64,000 nt of DNA from Betaproteobacteria bacterium. GTDB taxonomy: Bacteria; Pseudomonadota; Gammaproteobacteria; Burkholderiales; Ga0077523. Position numbers and translations under genes: made by a program. Numbering within the stretch: position 1 is the stretch's first letter; the number at the start of each line of letters is the position of its first letter. Under the pieces are notes generated by a model. That model saw only the letters and a list, made by a program, of their open reading frames with translations. It was not told the DNA's origin and made no database searches. Positions 45,412 through 54,434 of this stretch are shown in pieces. The DNA is taken from the NCBI GenBank assembly GCA_016125475.1, contig WGLR01000001.1, positions 146,131-210,130 on the forward strand. The letters are read 5' to 3'.

Positions 45412-48400
45412 TTGAAGAGCCTGCAGTCCACCGATCAGGCAGTCCCGGCAGGAACGGCGGACGCGAACCCGTCTCCCCTGTCCGCGGCACGGTGGATCTG
45501 GCGGTCCTATCTCAAGACGACGCTGGTCCCGCTCCTCCTCGTGGAGCTCGTGATCGTCGGGCTGTTCGTCGCGACGACGGCGCTTTCCCACCGGGCGAAC
45601 ACGGAGTCCCTGCGTGCTCTTTCGCAGACCGAGCTGCACGGCATCGCGATGCGGGAAGCCCAGAACATCAACGAGAAGCTGCTCGCCGTGTCGAGCCTCG
45701 CGCAAGTCCTGCGGGACGGCGTGGCCACGGCGCTCGGGAGACCCTACACGCCGCCCGCGGACGTTCTCGACTCGTACGCCATGACGTCCGAGGGCGCCTA
45801 CCTGACGACTCGCGACACCGGGGGGGCGGCGATGTTCTACAGCGGCATACACCCGATCGGGCCCCCCGAACGCGAGAAGGCGCGGCGACTCGCGCAGGTG
45901 GACCCGCTCCTCGCGTCGATCAGGCAAGCGAGTCCGATGATCGTCCAGACTTACCTGAACACGCACGACTCCCTCAACAGGATCTATCCGTACTTCGACG
46001 TGACGTCCCAGTACGCACCGCGCATGGACATCCCCTCGTACAACTTCTACTACGAGGCTGACGCTGCCCACGACCCGGCGCGGCGTGTGGTCTGGACCGA
46101 TGCGTACCTGGATCCCGCCGGCGCGGGCTGGATCGTCTCGGCCATCGCGCCGGTCTATCGGGGCGACTTCCTCGAGGCGGTCGTGGGTCTGGACGTGACC
46201 ATCGCGTCCATCGTGCAGCGGGTGCTGCGGCTCGACATCCCCTGGGGCGGTTACGGTGTCCTGGTCTCCGAGAACGGCACGGTGATCGCGCTGCCGAAGC
46301 GTGGCGAAGCCGAGTGGGGCGTCTCGGAGCTGACCACGCACGACTATCAGACCGCCGTCCTCAAGGACACCCTGAAACCCGACGATTTCAACTTCCTGCG
46401 GAGTCCGCGCCTGCGTGCACTGGGGCAGGTGGTCGCGGCGTCGGACACGGGCATCGCCGCGATATCCTTCGGCGGAGACAAGCTGCTCACGTGGTCGAAG
46501 ATTCCCGAGGCACGCTGGAAGCTGCTGCTCATCGTCCCGAAGGATCACGTCTACTCGGTTGTCGACGCCCTGCGCGAGCGTTCCCGAACGATCGCGTGGA
46601 CGATGGTCGCCGGGCTCGTGGTGTTCTATGCGATCTTCTTCACGTGGCTCTACCGCCGTGCGCAGCGCGAAAGCTGCAAGCTCACGCAGCCGCTCGTCGC
46701 GCTGAACGACGTGATCCGCAGGATCGGCGGCGGCGACTACGAGCACGTCGCGCAGGACTTCGCGATCCAGGAACTGGACCAGTCGGGCAAGCTCGCGGTC
46801 GCGATGGGCCACACGATGGGTGAAACGGTGCGCCGGCTCGAGGCTGCCGAGCAGCAGGCACGCCAGACCGGCGAGCGTCTCGCGATGGTGGTGAAGGCAA
46901 CGGGGCAGGCCGTCTGGGACTGGGACATCGTCGCGGACCGTGTCTATCGCTCTGCCCAGCACGAGGCCCTCTTCGGCACTTCCTTCGACGAGTCCGAGTC
47001 AGTGCCGACGGCCCTGGGGCGCACGATCCACCCTGACGACGCGACCCGCGTGACCGGGGCGCTCGCGGCGCGACTGGTGGACGGTCAGGTCTTCGACGAG
47101 GAATTCCGCGTCCGGCGTCCGGACGGCGGCTACATCTGGATCCGGTCCGTCGGCCAGGCGACGCTCGACCCGGACGGCAGGCCGGCGCGCATGGTCGGGT
47201 CGGTGGCGGACATCACGGCCCGCAAGGCCGAGGAGGAGCAGGTCCGCGCAGCCATGCTCGCCGCGGAATCCGCCAACCGCGCGAAGAGCGAGTTCATCGC
47301 GAACGTGAGCCACGAGATCCGCACCCCGCTGAACGGCATCATCGGCATGTCCGAGCTGCTCGCGGACACGTCGCTCGACCCGACCCAGCGGGAATACGTC
47401 GACGCGGTGGAGTACTCCGGCCGGCACCTCCTCGCCGTGATCAACGACATCCTCGACTTCTCCCGCATCGACGCGGGGTCCGTGTCGCTGGAACTGCAGA
47501 CGATGGATCCGAGGGCGTGCGTGGCGGACGTCACCCGCCTGCTCGGACCGGTGGCAGCGGAAAAGGAACTGGCGCTCGAGCTTCACGTCGCGCCGGACGT
47601 GCCGGCGAGGATTCGCGGCGACGCCTTCCGGCTGCGCCAGGTGCTCCTGAATCTCGTCGGCAACGCGGTCAAGTTCACCAGGCAGGGCCGCGTCGCGGTC
47701 GCCGTCTCGCACCAGGGACGTACCGGGCAGGGCCACCGGATCCGCTTCGAGGTGTCGGATACCGGTGTCGGCATCCCGGACGACAAGCTGGGCAGCATCT
47801 TCGACGCGTTCGGGCAGGCCGACTCTTCGGTCACGCGGCGATTCGGGGGAACCGGTCTCGGCCTCACGATCTCGGAGCGGCTCGTCCGGCTCATGGGTGG
47901 CAGGATCGACGTGACGAGCCGGGTGGGCGCCGGAAGCGTGTTCGGCTTCTCGGCGGTCTTCGGCGAGCCCGCCGAGGGAGACGTCCCACCGTCTCCGCAG
48001 GCCGACCGGCCTTCGCGCGGCGAGCCTGGCGACGCGCCGGCCGGCACGCGCCCGCTGCGTGTCCTCGTGGCCGAGGACAACCCGGTCAACCGCCGTCTGA
48101 TCACGACCCTCCTGAGAAAGATGGGGCACGCGGTCGTCACGGCCGAGGATGGTGCTCAGGCACTCGACGCCTACGAGGCGGGCCGGTTCGACGTCGGCCT
48201 GTTCGATCTCCAGATGCCCGTTCTGGACGGCCTGGAACTCACGCGACGCATTCGCACGATCGAACGGGAACGCGGGAATGCCCGGATGCCCGTTCTCGCG
48301 GTCTCCGCGAACTTCGCGGAGGAAGACAGGGAAGCCTCGCGTCGGGCGGGGATGGACGGCTATCTGATGAAACCGTTCACGCGGGCCGGCCTCGAACGCG

Positions 48401-48435
48401 CGCTCGACGCCGTGCTCGAGAGCCAGGAAGCCTGA
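45412..48435 (+). CDS. Hybrid sensor histidine kinase with dCache sensor, PAS and receiver domains
   Basis: This 1007-residue sensor has a transmembrane helix (about 30-52), a periplasmic dCache-like domain (about 55-390, with YPYFDVTSQYAPRMD, typical of ligand-binding double Cache folds) and a second helix (about 398-420). After a HAMP-like linker and coiled coil come a PAS domain (about 480-610), HisKA with H634 in FIANVSHEIRTPLNG, an ATPase domain (DTGVGIPDDK, GGTGLGLTIS) and a C-terminal receiver with D932 in LFDLQMP. It probably senses a small periplasmic ligand and relays to an unlinked phosphotransfer protein. The start is taken as TTG 45412 (GGAAG ten bases before); GTG 45316 is possible but adds no recognisable sequence. 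Confidence 0.88.
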   Translation: MKSLQSTDQAVPAGTADANPSPLSAARWIWRSYLKTTLVPLLLVELVIVGLFVATTALSHRANTESLRALSQTELHGIAMREAQNINEKLLAVSSLAQVLRDGVATALGRPYTPPADVLDSYAMTSEGAYLTTRDTGGAAMFYSGIHPIGPPEREKARRLAQVDPLLASIRQASPMIVQTYLNTHDSLNRIYPYFDVTSQYAPRMDIPSYNFYYEADAAHDPARRVVWTDAYLDPAGAGWIVSAIAPVYRGDFLEAVVGLDVTIASIVQRVLRLDIPWGGYGVLVSENGTVIALPKRGEAEWGVSELTTHDYQTAVLKDTLKPDDFNFLRSPRLRALGQVVAASDTGIAAISFGGDKLLTWSKIPEARWKLLLIVPKDHVYSVVDALRERSRTIAWTMVAGLVVFYAIFFTWLYRRAQRESCKLTQPLVALNDVIRRIGGGDYEHVAQDFAIQELDQSGKLAVAMGHTMGETVRRLEAAEQQARQTGERLAMVVKATGQAVWDWDIVADRVYRSAQHEALFGTSFDESESVPTALGRTIHPDDATRVTGALAARLVDGQVFDEEFRVRRPDGGYIWIRSVGQATLDPDGRPARMVGSVADITARKAEEEQVRAAMLAAESANRAKSEFIANVSHEIRTPLNGIIGMSELLADTSLDPTQREYVDAVEYSGRHLLAVINDILDFSRIDAGSVSLELQTMDPRACVADVTRLLGPVAAEKELALELHVAPDVPARIRGDAFRLRQVLLNLVGNAVKFTRQGRVAVAVSHQGRTGQGHRIRFEVSDTGVGIPDDKLGSIFDAFGQADSSVTRRFGGTGLGLTISERLVRLMGGRIDVTSRVGAGSVFGFSAVFGEPAEGDVPPSPQADRPSRGEPGDAPAGTRPLRVLVAEDNPVNRRLITTLLRKMGHAVVTAEDGAQALDAYEAGRFDVGLFDLQMPVLDGLELTRRIRTIERERGNARMPVLAVSANFAEEDREASRRAGMDGYLMKPFTRAGLERALDAVLESQEA

Positions 48436-48617
48436 CACGCGCTACCCGCTGTCGCCGCCCGTCGTGCTTCCCCGCGGCGTTGCCTGACCCGGAACATCCC
48501 CGCAGAATCTCCCAAACGAACGCGAACCCGGTGACGACGCCCGCCGGAATCGACCAAGGACCGTGTCCGCGCGATCGGAAGGGCGGATTCTCACCACGAG
48601 GCAGGAGGAAACGCAGG

Positions 48618-49388
48618 ATGGACGGAGGGCTGTCGGGGGTGGCCGTCGTGACGGGCGGTGCGAGCGGCATCGGTGCCGAGTGCTGTCGGGCACTCGCCGC
48701 ACGCGGGGCCCGGGTCGCGGTGCTGGACCGCAGCGATCGCGCGCACGACGTGGCACGCGAGGTGAACGGCCGCGCCTGGATCGTCGACGTGGGCGACGGC
48801 CATGCCGTGGACGACTGCGCGCGCACGGTCGAGAACGACTACGGGCCGGTCACGATGCTCGTCAACAACGCGGGCGTGATCCAGGATCCCGCGCGTCCCC
48901 GCGAGCTTTCGATGGCCGACTGGGACGAGGTCGTCCGCGTGGACCAGCGTGGCGCCTACCTCGTCGCGGTCGCCTTCGGGACGCGCATGGCCTCGCGCCG
49001 GGCCGGCAGCATCGTGAACATCGCGTCCGTGGCGGGGATGCGCTCCATGCCGCTGCACGCGTATGCACCCGCGAAGGCCGCCGTCATCGCGATGACCGAA
49101 TGTCTCGCCGCCGAGTGGGGGCCCGCACAGGTCCGTGTGAACGCGGTCTCCCCGGGTCATACGATCACGCCCGCGCTGCAGGCAGCGATCGATCGCGGCG
49201 AACGGGACGTCGCACTGCTGGAGCGCTGCACGGCGCTGGGCCGCGTGGTGCAGCCGGGGGACATCGCTCGCGCCGTGGCGTTTCTGCTGAGCGCGGAGGC
49301 CGGCGCGATCACGGGTGTGAACCTGCCCGTGGATTGCGGGTGGCTCGTGGCCGGGTCGTGGCAGGGGTACGGCGGACTGAGGCAATGA
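48618..49388 (+). CDS. Short-chain dehydrogenase/reductase (SDR)
   Basis: This 256-residue classical SDR has the cofactor motif TGGASGIG (12-19), NNAG in the structural NNAGV segment and the catalytic serine in NIASVAGM. It also has Y149 and K153 (YAPAK). The C-terminal PVDCGWLVAG is standard. Many close relatives are 3-oxoacyl-ACP reductases, glucose/polyol dehydrogenases or sugar dehydrogenases, and the substrate cannot be fixed. GGAGGAAACGCAGG precedes the ATG. It follows the kinase gene after 182 bases with its own spacing, so it may be a separate transcript. Confidence 0.9.
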   Translation: MDGGLSGVAVVTGGASGIGAECCRALAARGARVAVLDRSDRAHDVAREVNGRAWIVDVGDGHAVDDCARTVENDYGPVTMLVNNAGVIQDPARPRELSMADWDEVVRVDQRGAYLVAVAFGTRMASRRAGSIVNIASVAGMRSMPLHAYAPAKAAVIAMTECLAAEWGPAQVRVNAVSPGHTITPALQAAIDRGERDVALLERCTALGRVVQPGDIARAVAFLLSAEAGAITGVNLPVDCGWLVAGSWQGYGGLRQ

Positions 49389-49515
49389 GTCGGCGGCTCG
49401 CAGCCGATGGCATCTGCCGTGGCGACGCGCGCGAACGTCTAGAATGCGCGCCGTCCGCCCGCGACGCAGGTGCGCCGGGCGTCCCCCCTGTTACATTCCC
49501 CACGAGGAGAGAACG

Positions 49516-49983
49516 ATGAAGGCAGGCATTCTCGGCGGTCTCGCCATGGCACTCGCGCTGGCCGCCCCGGTGGCGACTTTCGCGGCCGACAGCAGCGACA
49601 CGATCACGATCGTGCCGACCGATCAGATGAAGTGGCAGGATTACCCCGGGCTGCCCGGCGTGAAGTTCGTGGTGCTGGCCGGCGATCCGCACAAGCCCGG
49701 GCTCTACGTGATTCGTGCCAAGTTCGCGCCGCACACGATGAGCCGCCCGCACTGGCATCCGGAAGCGCGTTACGTCACGGTCGTGAGTGGCACGTGGTGG
49801 GCCGGCGAGGGAGACAGCTTCGATCCCGACAAGACGACACCCCTCGCGGCGGGCAGCTTCGCGATCCACGCCCCCGGCAAGGTGCACTACGACGGCGCGA
49901 AGGACGAAGAGGTCGTCGTGCAGATCGTCGGTGAAGGGCCCAGCGGGACGAACATCGTGGGCAAGGGCGGCCAGGGCAATTGA
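49516..49983 (+). CDS. Periplasmic cupin protein
   Basis: This 155-residue cupin has a signal peptide (KAGILGGLAMALALAAPVATFAAD, cut near 23) and metal ligands in RPHWHPEARYVTVVSGTWWAGEG (His about residues 77-79 and the glutamate after) plus HAPGKVHYDG. It resembles DUF4437-like periplasmic cupins of unknown substrate. GAGGAGA precedes the ATG. A TAGAAT hexamer near 49440 may be its -10. It converges on the amidase gene. Confidence 0.88.
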   Translation: MKAGILGGLAMALALAAPVATFAADSSDTITIVPTDQMKWQDYPGLPGVKFVVLAGDPHKPGLYVIRAKFAPHTMSRPHWHPEARYVTVVSGTWWAGEGDSFDPDKTTPLAAGSFAIHAPGKVHYDGAKDEEVVVQIVGEGPSGTNIVGKGGQGN

Positions 49984-50027
49984 GGAAACGGGCCGGAGTT
50001 CCTTCCGGTCCGCTTCCGACCGCCAGG

Positions 50028-51443
50028 TCAGAGCCAGTCGAGCGCAGGCCGGCGTGTGTGCCACGGCGTCGCCTGCTCGTAGGCGTGCGCGACGCGGAGC
50101 GCGACGTCTTCCTGGAAGGGCTTCGCGCAGATCTGCAGCCCGATCGGCAGCCCCGCGGACGTGAAGCCGCAGGGCAGTGATACCCCGCAGAGATCGAGCA
50201 GGTTGCCGATACCGGCATTGCGGTGGACGCGGGTGTTGTAGGCGAGATAGGCGGCGTTGTCAGCGTCGATCTCGGCGAGCGGGCGCGCGGCCGACATCGT
50301 CGCCGGGACGACGAGGGCGTCCACGTCTCGCAGCGTCCAGAGGACGTCCTTCCGCAGCTGGTCGCACCGCTGCAGGAGCGCGAAGTAGTCCGGTGCCGAA
50401 AGCTTCCTTCCCGTCAGCATTCTCGGGCCGATCACGGGATCCAGCTCGTCCAGGTGCGTGTCGAGGAATTCCCGGTTGACCGCGCAGCCTTCCGCGGGAA
50501 TCAGCAGGGGCCGCTTCGCCTCGGCCCAGACCGCACTCACCTCGGGCACGGTGATGCTCTTCACGTCCGCCCCGAGTGAACGGAAGACGTCGGCCGTGTC
50601 GCGCACCGCCTGCGCGACCTCGGCATCCACGTCGTCGAAGAATACGGATTCGCAGAACGCGAGCCGAAGTCCGCGGACGCCGTCGCGCAGACCTCTCGCG
50701 GGATCGTGAGGCACGACGCCGGCGGTGGACGAGTCGTCGGGGTCCGTGCCCTGCATGGCGTGATAGACGAGCGCGGCGTCCTCGACGGTTCTCGTGAGGG
50801 GGCCGACGCTGTCCAGCGTCCACGACAGCGGGTACACGCCTGCGCGGCTCACTCGTCCCACCGTCGTCTTGAGGCCGACGATGCCGCAGAGCGCGGCAGG
50901 GGTGCGGACCGATCCGCCCGTGTCCGTGCCCAGCCCCATCGGCGCGAGTCCCGCCGACACCGCGACCGCCGTGCCGCTCGACGATCCGCCCGGCGCAAGC
51001 GGTTCACGGTGCCACGGGTTGTGCGGCGTGCCGTCGTCGTGATTGATGCCCGCCGCGCCGTAGGCGAACTGCACCGTGTGTGTCTTGCCGAGCAGCACCA
51101 TGCCGGCCGCGGTCAGGCGACGAACGACCGCGCAATCGGAGAGGGCGACGTTGTGGTCCAGGAGGTGTGTCCCCGCCCGCGTCGGCACGCCCTTCACGTC
51201 GAACAGGTCCTTGGCCGCGTAGGGAATGCCGCACAGCGGTCCTGCGTCGGCGCCACTCTTCAGCAGGCTTTCGGCGGCCCGGGCCTGCTCGAGTGCACGA
51301 TCGGGGAGCACGCGCACGAACGCGCGCAGTCGCCCGTCGAGCGCATCGATGCGGTCCAGGAGGTCGCGGACGAGACGAACGGGGCTCAGGCTGCCGTCCC
51401 GGATACGGGCCGAGAGTTCGGCGATGGACTGGTATTCGGTCAT
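50028..51443 (-). CDS. Amidase-signature (AS) family amidase
   Basis: This 471-residue hydrolase has the AS catalytic triad: K78 (AAKDL), the cis-serine S154 (GGSSSG) and the nucleophile S178 (GTDTGGSVRTP). The family includes GatA, malonamidase E2 and acylamidases. GatA is unlikely because no gatB/C neighbour is seen and the length is typical of stand-alone amidases. Placed 150 bases after matB on the same strand, it could release malonate from malonamate or another amide. This substrate link is inference. The gap to matB holds a REP-like motif and a hairpin. Confidence 0.9.
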   Translation of the reverse strand: MTEYQSIAELSARIRDGSLSPVRLVRDLLDRIDALDGRLRAFVRVLPDRALEQARAAESLLKSGADAGPLCGIPYAAKDLFDVKGVPTRAGTHLLDHNVALSDCAVVRRLTAAGMVLLGKTHTVQFAYGAAGINHDDGTPHNPWHREPLAPGGSSSGTAVAVSAGLAPMGLGTDTGGSVRTPAALCGIVGLKTTVGRVSRAGVYPLSWTLDSVGPLTRTVEDAALVYHAMQGTDPDDSSTAGVVPHDPARGLRDGVRGLRLAFCESVFFDDVDAEVAQAVRDTADVFRSLGADVKSITVPEVSAVWAEAKRPLLIPAEGCAVNREFLDTHLDELDPVIGPRMLTGRKLSAPDYFALLQRCDQLRKDVLWTLRDVDALVVPATMSAARPLAEIDADNAAYLAYNTRVHRNAGIGNLLDLCGVSLPCGFTSAGLPIGLQICAKPFQEDVALRVAHAYEQATPWHTRRPALDWL

Positions 51444-51462
51444 GACGGGCGTCCTGGCGGGT

Positions 51463-51488
51463 GCGGAGTGCGCAACCTAGCACTCCGC
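51463..51488 (-). promoter_or_regulatory. Hairpin in the amidase leader
   Basis: Nine-base arms GCGGAGTGC (51463-51471) and GCACTCCGC (51480-51488) flank an eight-base loop, starting 20 bases upstream of the amidase ATG. Without a T tract it is not a standard terminator; it may be a leader structure or operator. It separates the amidase from the end of matB. Confidence 0.5.
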
Positions 51489-51550
51489 CTGCGAGGGCTC
51501 AAGGACACTGCGTGCGACGGGGTGGCGGCGTACGACACCGAGAATGCAAC

Positions 51551-51568
51551 AACGCAGGCCTGACCCCG
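51551..51568 (+). repeat. Copy B of dispersed 18-bp REP-like motif
   Basis: AACGCAGGCCTGACCCCG is identical to the reverse complement of 31115-31132. It lies between the matB and amidase genes, 26 bases past the matB stop in transcription direction. TGTGACCCC follows eight bases later, as in copy A. Its position may mark an insertion that uncoupled the amidase from the operon. Confidence 0.7.
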
Positions 51569-51593
51569 CGGTGTGACCCCGTGGTGTGTGGTC

Positions 51594-53105
51594 TCAGGCG
51601 GATCTTCCGAAGGTCTCGCGCAGCACGTTCTTCTGTACCTTGCCCATCGCGTTGCGGGGCAGCTCCGCGACGACGTGCACGCTCTTCGGGATCTTGTAGT
51701 TCGCGAGGCGCGCGCGGAGATGCGCGATCGTGTCGGCCTCCGACAGGGTCGCACCCGGTGCGAGCACGACCACGGCGGTCACGGCTTCGCCGAAGTCCGC
51801 GTGCGGCACGCCGATCACCGCCGACTCGACCACGCCGGGCAGTGCGTCGATCTCCATCTCGATCTCCTTCGGATAGACGTTGTAGCCGCCGCTGATGATC
51901 AGGTCCTTCGCGCGGCCGACGATCGACAGGTAACCGTCCTGATCGAACATCCCGACGTCACCGGTCCGGAACCAGCCGTCCGTCGTGAACTCGTCGCGGG
52001 TCTTCTCCGGCATGCGCCAGTAGCCCTTGAACACGCAGTCGCCGCGGATCTGGACACCGCCGGGCTCACCCGCGGGTACCGGCTCGTCGCGATCGTTCGC
52101 GACACGGACCTCGGTGCCGGGGAGCGGCATGCCCACCGTGCCCCCGCGACGTTCGGCGCACAGCGGGTTGGACGTGATCACGCCCGACTCGCTCATGCCG
52201 TAGCGCTCGAGGATGCGCTGGCCGGTGCGTCGCTCGAATTCCCGGAACGTCTCGAGGAGCAGTGGCGCCGAGCCGGATACGAACAGCCGCACGTTCGCGG
52301 TCGCGATCCGGTCGAAGGCGGGCAGTGCGAGCAGCCGCGTGTAGTAGGTCGGCACGCCCATCATCACCGTTGCGCGACCGAGGTGTTCGAGCGCGAGTTC
52401 GGCATCGAACTTCCGGTGAAACAGCATGCGTGCACCGCTCAGCAGCACGCAGTGGGTCGATATGAAGAGTCCGTGCACGTGAAAGAGGGGCAGCTGGTGC
52501 AGCAGGACGTCCCTGCGCGTGAAGCCCCAGGTCTCGACGAGTGCCTGTCCGTTCACGGCGAGATTGCCGTGCGTGAGCATCGCCCCCTTCGAGCGGCCCG
52601 TGGTGCCTGACGTGTAGACGATGAGCGCGAGGTCGCCGGCGCCCGATTCGGCGACGGGCGTCTCGGACGATTCCGCCTCCGCTGCCTGGGCGAGCGAACC
52701 CGTGCCGTTCGCGTCGAGTGTGAGCACCGACCGCACCCCGGCTGCCTCGACGTGCGGCCGAAGCGCTTCCACGCTCGCGGGGCGGCACACGAACACGGTC
52801 GGCTCGGCATCCTTCAGGAAGTACGCGATCTCGGCGGGCTGATAGGCCGTGTTGAGCGGCAGGTACACGAAGCCGCCGCGCAGGCAGCCCAGGTAGAGTG
52901 CGAGGCACGCCGGAGACTTTTCCACCTGCGCAGCGACGCGGTCGCCCGGCCTGGCGCCGGCGGACGCGAGGGCGCCCGCGAAGCGCGCGGCCATCGCGTC
53001 GAGGCGTGCGTACGAATACACGGAGCCGTCCTCGGTCTCCAGCAGCGTGCACGTGCGATCCTTCGGAAAACGGCTTGCGAACAGCGAATAGAGATTGGCG
53101 TTCAT
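51594..53105 (-). CDS. matB: Malonyl-CoA synthetase, MatB-type
   Basis: This 503-residue acyl-adenylate-forming enzyme joins malonate to CoA using ATP. P-loop YTSGTTGRSKGAM, LFHVHGLF (which replaces the more common hydrophobic motif), LFVSGSAPL, ERYGMSESG, the hinge-flanking GWFRTGDVG and the catalytic lysine near GKVQKNVL are visible. MatB enzymes make malonyl-CoA from free malonate. The ATG overlaps the upstream carboxyltransferase stop (ATGA), which couples activation to the presumed decarboxylation step. Methylmalonate or another dicarboxylate cannot be excluded from sequence alone. Confidence 0.9.
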   Translation of the reverse strand: MNANLYSLFASRFPKDRTCTLLETEDGSVYSYARLDAMAARFAGALASAGARPGDRVAAQVEKSPACLALYLGCLRGGFVYLPLNTAYQPAEIAYFLKDAEPTVFVCRPASVEALRPHVEAAGVRSVLTLDANGTGSLAQAAEAESSETPVAESGAGDLALIVYTSGTTGRSKGAMLTHGNLAVNGQALVETWGFTRRDVLLHQLPLFHVHGLFISTHCVLLSGARMLFHRKFDAELALEHLGRATVMMGVPTYYTRLLALPAFDRIATANVRLFVSGSAPLLLETFREFERRTGQRILERYGMSESGVITSNPLCAERRGGTVGMPLPGTEVRVANDRDEPVPAGEPGGVQIRGDCVFKGYWRMPEKTRDEFTTDGWFRTGDVGMFDQDGYLSIVGRAKDLIISGGYNVYPKEIEMEIDALPGVVESAVIGVPHADFGEAVTAVVVLAPGATLSEADTIAHLRARLANYKIPKSVHVVAELPRNAMGKVQKNVLRETFGRSA

Positions 53106-54412
53106 CTTGGCGGAATGCGGGGCGCCGGCCACTCGCCGAAGCCCGTCGAGCGGGTCCAGCGGTCGATCACGCGCGCTTCCATGAGTGCGGAAAGGGTGGG
53201 CTTCTGATCGCCCTGCGGCCCGACCACGCCGTTCACGGCGGTCACCGGCAGGGTCTGGAGCCTGACGCCCGGCCAGGCCGTGACCGTCGTGGCCGCCGCC
53301 GCGAGAGCGACGTAGATCGCTCCGCCGGCCTCGCCGACGATCCAGAGTTCCAGCGTGCGGCCCTGGCTGCCGAGCGCGTGTGCGGCCTGCGAGATCGCGG
53401 CCACGTACTCGGAGATCAGGAGCTGCTCGTTCTGTGCGTCCGCGCGGTGGCCCGGGCAGTCGAGCAGGAAGGTCACGGGGCGGCCGGCGGGCTCGTGGCC
53501 GAACTCCCGGAGCACCTCCAGGAACTGCCAGCAGCCGAACGCACTGACTGCGCGTCCGCCGAGAAATCCCGCGAAGCACGTGTCGCGGCCATCGATCCAG
53601 CCGTCTCCCCAGACGACGCCGTCGCAACAGACGGCGTTCCAGCCCTGCGGGAACAGGTGGTCCAGCCGGACCTCGATCTCGGGGGGCGGCGGGTAGGTCG
53701 TGGCCGAGAACGGGTCACCCCAGTACATGCGCAGGCGGCGCGTGAGCATCCGGAACCGTCGATCGGGGTCGCGAAGCCGCGGCGCGGGCTCGGCGAGCCA
53801 CGCCACGACCGTGGCGAGGATGGCCTCGGCATCGTCGGTGACGAGTACCGCGTCCTCGTCGTGGCGCGCGCGGCTCTCCGCACCGAACAGGCTCTGGACC
53901 GAGCGCGTCTCCAGATCGCACGGCTGCACGGCCACGAGTGCACGCGGACCCGACAGTCCGAGTCGCGCGCCACGGGGAAAGATGCGCAGCTCGGCGCTGA
54001 ATGCAAGCAGGCTCGCGCCGCCGAAACAGTTCCTGCCGAGCACCGCGCCTATCCTCAGGCCGTCCGCCGCGGCGAGCAGGAGGTGGCGTTCGATCTGTCG
54101 GCAGGCACCGAGGACGGGGGTGCCCTCGGTGAGCTTAGCGCCGGCCGAGTCGAGCAGCAGCAGCAGCGGAAAGCCGTTCGCACGGGCGTGGCTGATCGCA
54201 TCGATGATCGCCCGGGATCCCTCCCGGCCGATCGCACCTGACGACCGGTCGGGATCCGTCCCGATCACGACGACACGTCTGCCCCCGATCTCGCACTCCG
54301 CAGCCGCGACGCCCGTGGCACGTACGTCGGCGTCCAGCCACGTCGGCCCGCCGGCGCCGGCCATGGCAGCGATACGGTCGGTGACCGTTCGCGCGAGGAA
54401 GGACGTGCCCAT
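53102..54412 (-). CDS. Fused MdcD/MdcE-like carboxyltransferase (putative biotin-independent malonyl decarboxylase)
   Basis: This 436-residue protein has two crotonase-fold halves. The N-terminal half (about 20-190) resembles the MdcD beta subunit, with AIIDAISHARANGFPLLLLLDSAGAKLTEG and GRNCFGGASLLAF. The C-terminal half (about 225-420) resembles the MdcE gamma subunit, with RPVTFLLDCPGHRADAQNE and WIVGEAGGAIYVAL. In malonate decarboxylase these act with MdcA and MdcC; here they are fused and neither partner is adjacent. Overlap with matB suggests it decarboxylates malonyl-CoA directly to acetyl-CoA, in place of MatA. That reaction is inference. There is no biotin motif. The start has no strong ribosome binding site. 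Confidence 0.75.
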   Translation of the reverse strand: MGTSFLARTVTDRIAAMAGAGGPTWLDADVRATGVAAAECEIGGRRVVVIGTDPDRSSGAIGREGSRAIIDAISHARANGFPLLLLLDSAGAKLTEGTPVLGACRQIERHLLLAAADGLRIGAVLGRNCFGGASLLAFSAELRIFPRGARLGLSGPRALVAVQPCDLETRSVQSLFGAESRARHDEDAVLVTDDAEAILATVVAWLAEPAPRLRDPDRRFRMLTRRLRMYWGDPFSATTYPPPPEIEVRLDHLFPQGWNAVCCDGVVWGDGWIDGRDTCFAGFLGGRAVSAFGCWQFLEVLREFGHEPAGRPVTFLLDCPGHRADAQNEQLLISEYVAAISQAAHALGSQGRTLELWIVGEAGGAIYVALAAAATTVTAWPGVRLQTLPVTAVNGVVGPQGDQKPTLSALMEARVIDRWTRSTGFGEWPAPRIPPR

Positions 54413-54434
54413 CGTGAAGGCCGCGCGACCAGGG

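Noticed and set aside
51541..51600. A complete insertion sequence around the motif at 51551
   Set aside because: No transposase frame, terminal repeats or target duplications were found there; only a short repeat is seen.
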